Source of the DNA: an uncultured Oscillospiraceae bacterium
GTDB taxonomy: Bacteria > Bacillota > Clostridia > Oscillospirales > Oscillospiraceae
DNA: 42,983 nt
Assembly (NCBI GenBank): GCA_944385675.1
Contig: CALWYD010000073.1
Location: 1-42,983 of the forward strand
Direction: 5' to 3'
Shown here in pieces: positions 37,496 to 42,983 of this stretch (position 1 is its first letter; each line of letters opens with the position of its first letter). The notes beneath the pieces are model-generated. The model saw only the letters and a program-made list of their open reading frames with translations. It had not been told where the DNA came from and did not search any database. The position numbers were made by a program, and so were the translations under genes.

Positions 37496-38662
37496 ATGGA
37501 TAAAAAACCACTATTGGTTCTGATGCTGGCTGCCGCCCTGGTTCTGGGCGGATGTGCGTCCCAGGAGGATCCGGATGCCTCAATCCAGCAGGCCCCGGCC
37601 GGAGTGGCTGTGCAGGTGGAGGAGGTATCCCGGGAGACCATTGCCACGGAAAACCGGGTGACGGGAAAGGTGGAGGCCGATGGGGAGACCTCCGTCTATG
37701 TGGCCTCCAGTGTGCGGTGCACAGCCGTCTATGTCCAGGCGGGGGATACGGTGAGCGCCGGGCAGAAGCTGTGTACCCTGGATTTAGACAGCACCCTGTC
37801 CTCTTATCATGCGGCCAGCATCAGCTACGATTCCGCCGTCCAGAGCTACCAGGATCAGCAGGCCATTTTGGACAAACAGGTGGCTCTGGCCCAGACTAAC
37901 CTGGATAATCTCAAGGCATTGTATGAAATTGGGGCGGCCTCCCAGCTGGAGATCGACCAGGCGGAGCTGTCCCTGGAGCAGGCCCAGGCGGGCCGTACCT
38001 CCACCCTGGCCCAGCTGGAAGCGGGGATGCAGAGCGCCAAGTCCAGCGTGGAGCAGCTGTCTGCCCTGTTGGAGGACGTGGACGGACAGGGCAACGTAAT
38101 CGCCCCTGCCGCAGGCACTCTGACCTCGTTTTCTGCGGTGGAAAACGCATATACCTCTCCCTCCATGCCCCTTGCTGTCATTGAGGGGCCGGGACAGATG
38201 AAGGTGACGGCCTCTGTCTCCGAGACTCTGGTACCCAAACTGAATCTGGGAGATGAGGTGGAGGTGACTGTGTCTGCAGCGGACGCCGCCTTTACTGCCC
38301 AGATTTCCGGGGTGGAGCGGACCGCCAATGTCCAGACCAGGCTGTATACCGTCACTCTCTCCATCCCCGCCGATGTGGAGGGGCTTCTTGCGGGCATGTC
38401 TGCCGATGTGGTCTTCCGCACGGATGCCTCTGAGGACACTGTGGTGGTGCCCACCCAGGCCGTCCTGTCCAGCGGACAGGAGCGCTACGTCTTTGTGGTG
38501 GAAGGGGATGTTGCCCACTATACTCCTGTCACGTTGGGATTGACCGGCAGTGGGGTGACGGAAATCACCTCCGGCCTGGAGGCGGGGGATCAGCTGGTGA
38601 CAGTGGGCCAGGCCTATCTGTCTGACGGCGACCCGGTGCGGGTTGTATCCGGGGAGGGATGA
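37496..38662 (+). CDS. RND efflux periplasmic adaptor (membrane fusion) lipoprotein
   Basis: A 388-residue protein starting at ATG 37496 behind AGGAGGAA. The signal peptide ends in LGGC with lipidated C20. The HlyD/AcrA order is visible: first half of the lipoyl (barrel-sandwich) domain with VYVQAGDTVSAGQKLCTLD, a coiled-coil hairpin (about residues 100-200), second lipoyl half with VIAPAAGTLTSF, beta-barrel and membrane-proximal domain (AVLSSGQERYVFVVEGD). It should link the RND pump to the TolC-like protein. Its stop is seven bases before the pump's GTG start. Confidence 0.92.
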   Translation: MDKKPLLVLMLAAALVLGGCASQEDPDASIQQAPAGVAVQVEEVSRETIATENRVTGKVEADGETSVYVASSVRCTAVYVQAGDTVSAGQKLCTLDLDSTLSSYHAASISYDSAVQSYQDQQAILDKQVALAQTNLDNLKALYEIGAASQLEIDQAELSLEQAQAGRTSTLAQLEAGMQSAKSSVEQLSALLEDVDGQGNVIAPAAGTLTSFSAVENAYTSPSMPLAVIEGPGQMKVTASVSETLVPKLNLGDEVEVTVSAADAAFTAQISGVERTANVQTRLYTVTLSIPADVEGLLAGMSADVVFRTDASEDTVVVPTQAVLSSGQERYVFVVEGDVAHYTPVTLGLTGSGVTEITSGLEAGDQLVTVGQAYLSDGDPVRVVSGEG

Positions 38663-38669
38663 GAACACC

Positions 38670-41600
38670 GTGAGCAGCATTGCCAAATTCTGCATTAAGC
38701 ACAAGGTGACCACTCTTATGGCGGTCATAATGATATCCATCTTCGGGGTGGTTTTTACCACCCAGCTGCAGATGTCCCTCCTGCCCGATATCGAGGCCCC
38801 GGCTGCCGTGGTACTGTGCTACTACAACGGAGCCAGTCCCAGCGATATGGAGGAGCTGGTCACCCGCCCTCTGGAGTCAGCCATTATGTCGGTGCCGGGG
38901 GTGGACGGGGTACAGTCCTCCTCCTCCGACGGGGTGAGCCAGGTGCAGGTGACCTATGTGGACGGAACCGACCTGGATATTGCGGCTACAAAGCTGCGGG
39001 AAAAATTTGACATGCTCTCTCTGCCCGACGGGGCTATGGAGCCGGTCATTGTGAATATTAATGTCAGCGATCTGATGCCCTCGGCCATGGTGGCCCTGAT
39101 GGGGGAGGATCTGGCCTCAGTTCAGGCCCTGGCGGAGGACACAGTGGCCCCCGCCCTGGAACGCATTGACGGAGTGGCCCAGGTGACCGTCTTCGGCGGC
39201 GTCAGCCAGCAGGTGGCTGTGGAGGTGGACACCGCCCGGGCGTCCGGCCTGGGGCTGTCCAGCAGTTACATTGCCCAAATCCTGGCGGCGGAAAACCTGC
39301 TCTACCCGGGTGGGGAGATGGAGTACGGCTCCCAGACCCTCACTGTGTCCACCGACGCCAAGCTCTCCTCTGTGGAGGAGGTGGCCAACGTCATCCTCCC
39401 CCTGCCCACCGGGGGGACGGTGCGCCTGTCAGAGGTGGCCGATGTCAGCTTGGAGAGCCTGAGTTCCGACTCGGTGTCCAAGACCAATTCTACCCCCTGT
39501 GTCATCCTCCAGGTGTCCAAGCAGTCGGGGGCAAATGAGGCATCCACCGCTCAGGCGGTGGCCCGGGCTATGGAGCAGCTACAGGAGAAAAATTCAGCTG
39601 TTTCCTATGCCGTCCCCTACCTTGCCTCCGACTATATCAATCTCTCTGTGGAATCCGCCCTCCAGAATATCGTTCTGGGGGTCGTCCTGGCCGCGGTGGT
39701 GGTGTTTCTGTTCCTGCGGCGGCTGGGGGCTACGGCCACCATTGCCGTGTCCATGCCGGTGTGTATTCTCACGGTGTTTGTGCTGATGAATGTCTTTGAC
39801 CTGACCCTGAACATGATGTCCCTGGGGGGCATCGCCATGGGGGTAGGTATGATTGTGGACAACTCCATTGTGGTGCTGGAGAATATCTATCGCTACGCCG
39901 CTGAGGGCCACAGCCGCATGGAATCCTGCGTGGATGGGACGAAAGAAGTCTTTACCTCCCTCACCGCTTCCACCCTCACCACTGTGGCGGTGTTTCTCCC
40001 CCTGGGCCTTACCGGGGGCATTGCGGGGATGCTCTTTCGGGACTTCTGCCTGACCATTGCCTTTTTGATTTTGGGTTCTCTGGTGATTGCCGTCACCCTG
40101 GTGCCCCTGCTGTGCTACTTCCTGCTGGACGAGGAGCGGGTGCGCCGGCAGGCGCTGAAAAAGGCCGGAAGGAAAAAGAGAGGGCTGCCTCTGATGGAGG
40201 GATATACCCGGGTGCTGGACTTTTTTACCCGCCATCTGGGGCTGGGGATGCTGTTCTCCGTGGCGCTGGTGGTGCTGTTTGCCGTCTCCTGTCTGTCTAC
40301 AAAAATGGTGTTGATGCCCGAGATGGATCAGGGAATGGTGACCATCTCCCTGAGCACACCCATCGGTTCTGAGGTGGAGCAGACCACCGCCATTGCCGAC
40401 CAGGTGGCTGCGGTGGTAGAGGAGACAGTGCCGGAGTTGGACACCATCTACTACATTGCCCAGCCGGAGTCGGCCTCCATTAATCTGAATCTGGTGGAGA
40501 AAAGCCAGCGCAGCCGTACCAGCCAGCAGGTGGCCAACGACCTGCGCGTTGCCCTGGCGGATATTGCCGGATGTGAAATGACCATTTCCACCTCGGATAT
40601 CACCGCCCTCATGGGAGGGCAGGACATCAGCGTGGATATCACCGGGACGGATTACAACACCCTGACCATGATTGCAGGCGATCTGGAGCAGCAGATCGCC
40701 AAGCTGGAGGACGCAGTGGACGTGACCACCTCTGCTGCCCGGCAGGTGGATCAGGTAAGTGTCACCATCCACCGGGAGGCTGCGGCTCAATACGGTCTTA
40801 CCGCTTCTGCCATCGGTGCGGCGGTACGCTCAGAGCTGTCCGGATCCACCGCCACCACCGTCACTATTGACAACAGAGAGCTGGACGTGGTGGTGCGGGG
40901 AGACGGGACGGCAGGGGAGAGCCTGGACGCCCTGAAGTCCATGTCCGTGTCTACCACCTATGGGGGTACCGTACCCCTGGCCTCTGTAGCCGATGTGCAG
41001 GTGGTTCAGGCCCCCCAGACCATTACCAGGGTCAACCAATCCCGTCAAATTTCCGTTACCGGCGACACCATCAGCGGGGACACCACCGCCATTACCGCCC
41101 AAATCCAGGAGATTTTGGACAACTATACCCTGCCAGACGGCTATACGGCCCAGATCTCCGGCGCCTACACCGACATGATGGACAGCTTTTCCGACCTGCT
41201 GCTGGCCCTGGTGGTGGCTATGGGCCTGGTGTACTTTGTACTGGCCTCTCAGTTTGAGTCCTTCCTCATGCCTGTCATCGTGATGATGATTCTGCCCGTG
41301 GCCTTCACCGGGGCCCTGTTTGCTCTGCCGGTGACCGGGCGGGATCTGTCCATGATCTCCTTAGTGGCCCTCATTATGCTGGCGGGCACAGTGGTCAACG
41401 CCTCCATTATTCTGGTGGACTACATCCGCCAGCGCCGGGAGCGGGGGGAGAGCCGTCGGGAGGCTATCCTCCACGCCTGCCCTCTGCGTATCCGGCCCGT
41501 GTTGATGACTACCCTGACCACCATCCTGGCCCTGGTGCCCATGGCCCTGGGGTTGGGAGACACCAACGAAATGATGTCCGATATGGGCATTACCATGATC

Positions 41601-41729
41601 AGCGGCATGGTGATTTCCACCGCCATCACGCTGCTGTTTACCCCGGTGTACTACTCGGTGATTGATAACCTCAGTGGTCTCTTCCGGCGGAAAAAGCCGG
41701 TTTCTTCCAGAGAGAAAGATTTGGCATAG
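38670..41729 (+). CDS. RND-family efflux transporter, HAE1/SwrC type (GTG start)
   Basis: A 1019-residue pump. GTG 38670 is chosen; GGGGAGGG lies 11 bases upstream, across the adaptor stop. Twelve membrane helices in two halves, each with a large external loop, are apparent. The proton-relay region of TM4 reads GMIVDNSIVVLENI with D397-N398, as in the Gram-positive SwrC type, where E. coli AcrB has two aspartates. It should export hydrophobic compounds by proton antiport. Last gene of the operon, followed by a strong terminator. Confidence 0.94.
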   Translation: MSSIAKFCIKHKVTTLMAVIMISIFGVVFTTQLQMSLLPDIEAPAAVVLCYYNGASPSDMEELVTRPLESAIMSVPGVDGVQSSSSDGVSQVQVTYVDGTDLDIAATKLREKFDMLSLPDGAMEPVIVNINVSDLMPSAMVALMGEDLASVQALAEDTVAPALERIDGVAQVTVFGGVSQQVAVEVDTARASGLGLSSSYIAQILAAENLLYPGGEMEYGSQTLTVSTDAKLSSVEEVANVILPLPTGGTVRLSEVADVSLESLSSDSVSKTNSTPCVILQVSKQSGANEASTAQAVARAMEQLQEKNSAVSYAVPYLASDYINLSVESALQNIVLGVVLAAVVVFLFLRRLGATATIAVSMPVCILTVFVLMNVFDLTLNMMSLGGIAMGVGMIVDNSIVVLENIYRYAAEGHSRMESCVDGTKEVFTSLTASTLTTVAVFLPLGLTGGIAGMLFRDFCLTIAFLILGSLVIAVTLVPLLCYFLLDEERVRRQALKKAGRKKRGLPLMEGYTRVLDFFTRHLGLGMLFSVALVVLFAVSCLSTKMVLMPEMDQGMVTISLSTPIGSEVEQTTAIADQVAAVVEETVPELDTIYYIAQPESASINLNLVEKSQRSRTSQQVANDLRVALADIAGCEMTISTSDITALMGGQDISVDITGTDYNTLTMIAGDLEQQIAKLEDAVDVTTSAARQVDQVSVTIHREAAAQYGLTASAIGAAVRSELSGSTATTVTIDNRELDVVVRGDGTAGESLDALKSMSVSTTYGGTVPLASVADVQVVQAPQTITRVNQSRQISVTGDTISGDTTAITAQIQEILDNYTLPDGYTAQISGAYTDMMDSFSDLLLALVVAMGLVYFVLASQFESFLMPVIVMMILPVAFTGALFALPVTGRDLSMISLVALIMLAGTVVNASIILVDYIRQRRERGESRREAILHACPLRIRPVLMTTLTTILALVPMALGLGDTNEMMSDMGITMISGMVISTAITLLFTPVYYSVIDNLSGLFRRKKPVSSREKDLA

Positions 41730-41736
41730 GAATAGG

Positions 41737-41767
41737 AAAAGGGCGCCCTTGGGGGGCGCCCTTTTTT
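41737..41767 (+). terminator. Terminator of the efflux operon
   Basis: AAAAGGGCGCCC (41737-41748) pairs with GGGCGCCCTTTT (from 41754), loop TTGGG, and six T end the hairpin at 41767. Confidence 0.93.
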
Positions 41768-41849
41768 GGCAAACTGTCTGGTCGGCATTGAAGCAGCTGC
41801 CGGGAACGCTCTTTTTGTGGGGCCGGAAACCCCATAGGTTCCATCGGAG

Positions 41850-42971
41850 TCAGGAGACTACGATGACCCGCACCTGGGCTCCGGAGGAGGCGCTGTCCCG
41901 GTAGAGGGTGAAGGAGCCGCCCTGGGCCAGCACCGCCGTCAGGCCGTCGGAGCCGGACAGCCAGCTGCCGGCACTCTCCAAGTAGATCTGCACCTGGCCG
42001 GAGACCAGCAGCCGGGTTCCGCCGCTCTCCACGTACCAGTCCTCCCCGTCCAGATAGAAGTCATCCGTCCCGGCGGTGGAGGAGGTCAGAGTGCGTACGG
42101 AGGAGATGCGGGTATAGCCGCTGACGTGCTGGGCCAGGGAGACCCCTACGTAGCTGCCGCTGTTGAGGGAGAGGGCGCACAGGTACTTGGAGGTGGTGCC
42201 CTGGCTGTTGGTGATGGTGGCGGCGCTGTTGTAGGCGGTCATTGAGCCGCTGCCCAGGCTGATGCCCTCCTGGTCGGAGTAGAGGTAGGCCAGACCGTAG
42301 GTGTAGCAGTTGCCGGTGACGTCCTCCAGCAGCAGCACGTCCACCTGCCCGGCGGAGTTGGTGTGGTAGTAGTGGATGGAGGAGACGGGGATGGTATCCG
42401 TCCAAGTGACGGCGTCAAAGTCGGAGGAGGAGCTGCCCGCGTTGCCCTCCAGGTCATAGACGTAGCCGCTGCCCGTCCACTCGTACACGGCATAGGAGGG
42501 GGCCAGCTCCAGGGAGCCCAGGGTCTCCTTCGTCAGATCCAGGTCGGCGGTGACGCCGCTGCCGGCTACGGCGGTGCAGGTCAGGGTGCCGGAGGAGGAG
42601 GCCACCACCCGCACCAGGGAGCCCAGGGAGTCGGTGCTGTAGTTTATGGTGCCGGCGCTAAGGGTCAGCCCGCTGCCGCTGAGGGTGACGGAGCGGCCGT
42701 CCTGGGCCAATACGCCCACCATCTCCGCCGTCACCTGGGCGGGGGAGACGGCGGCGGCCACCTTGCCGTCGTCGGTGAGCAGCAGGGTGACCCGACTGCC
42801 CAGCTGAAACTCAGACAAGGTGTCCCAGGCGCACTCCAGCACCTGGAGGGTACAGCCGGCCAGGGCGGTGGTCTCGTCGGGGATATCGGTAAAGGAGGCG
42901 GCCGCCGCCCCGGGCAGACAGCCCAGAGCCAGGGCGGCACACAGGAGCAGGGGCAAGAGCCGCTTTTTCAT
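41850..42971 (-). CDS. Secreted protein of unknown function
   Basis: A 373-residue protein starting at ATG 42971; a partial AGGTG ribosome site lies at the window edge. The signal peptide ends near GAAAA (about 25). Then SFTDIPDETTA resembles the first residues of an S-layer homology repeat, but the repeat does not continue. The rest is beta-rich and full of Ser/Gly/Thr (VLECAWDTLSEFQLGSRVTLLLTDDGKVAAAVSP-like segments), suggestive of cell-surface beta domains. No enzyme motif is seen. It is monocistronic as far as visible and convergent with the efflux operon. Confidence 0.75.
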   Translation of the reverse strand: MKKRLLPLLLCAALALGCLPGAAAASFTDIPDETTALAGCTLQVLECAWDTLSEFQLGSRVTLLLTDDGKVAAAVSPAQVTAEMVGVLAQDGRSVTLSGSGLTLSAGTINYSTDSLGSLVRVVASSSGTLTCTAVAGSGVTADLDLTKETLGSLELAPSYAVYEWTGSGYVYDLEGNAGSSSSDFDAVTWTDTIPVSSIHYYHTNSAGQVDVLLLEDVTGNCYTYGLAYLYSDQEGISLGSGSMTAYNSAATITNSQGTTSKYLCALSLNSGSYVGVSLAQHVSGYTRISSVRTLTSSTAGTDDFYLDGEDWYVESGGTRLLVSGQVQIYLESAGSWLSGSDGLTAVLAQGGSFTLYRDSASSGAQVRVIVVS

Positions 42972-42983
42972 GGTATCACACCT

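Overview
The window looks like the chromosome of a GC-rich, low-oxygen Gram-positive of the class Clostridia, most like the Oscillospiraceae of the gut (Flavonifractor / Pseudoflavonifractor / Lawsonibacter type). This is inferred from strong AGGAGG ribosome sites, sigma-A type promoters, a CIRCE element, a YtrA-type GntR/ABC operon, a BlaI/M56 pair, a clostridial prolyl-tRNA editing protein, a C_GCAxxG_C_C protein and GC-rich coding sequence. No rRNA, tRNA, CRISPR array, transposase or phage structural gene was seen.

Layout. 1-6812 is a catabolic block on the plus strand: the end of a D-2-hydroxyacid dehydrogenase, two tandem DapA-family lyases with altered motifs, an iron-type alcohol dehydrogenase, a PdxA2-type dehydrogenase and, after a hairpin and its own promoter, a PutP-type sodium symporter. 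6859-9055 (minus) is a three- or four-gene ABC operon under a YtrA-type GntR repressor with an 18-bp perfect inverted-repeat operator. 9139-11513 encodes a PstS-like lipoprotein and a translationally coupled second lipoprotein. 11552-14330 holds htpG behind a promoter with a CIRCE box, then rpiB. 14400-16490 is a divergent pair: a D-2-hydroxyacid dehydrogenase and a LysR regulator with a TTG start. 16566-21879 (minus) has a methyltransferase, glutamine-dependent NAD synthetase, and an M56 membrane protease with a BlaI repressor and two operator-like sites. 21999-23165 is a divergent pair: a zinc-ribbon/Big2/SH3b membrane protein and a TerB-like/AAA+ ATPase; the latter leads a short operon with a cupin and mtaB.

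26359-33182 is mostly housekeeping: prolyl-tRNA editing protein, CorA, MutY, a C_GCAxxG_C_C protein, RecG and a third hydroxyacid dehydrogenase. An AT-rich island lies upstream of mutY. 33191-33802 is a small module, an XRE regulator divergent from a 57-residue membrane protein, bounded by two identical 31-bp palindromic terminators. asnS follows, with a hairpin at the start of its transcript and no T-box. 35367-41767 is a complete TetR-controlled efflux operon: tetR, a TolC-like protein, a lipoprotein adaptor and an RND pump, unusual for a cell presumed to lack an outer membrane. The window ends in a secreted protein of unknown function.

The best candidates for something new are the TolC/RND system with its tandem TetR operators, the repeat-bounded XRE/membrane-peptide module, and the catabolic block built on two atypical DapA paralogues. 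Start codons were chosen by ribosome-site spacing, and homology calls rest on motif recognition alone.
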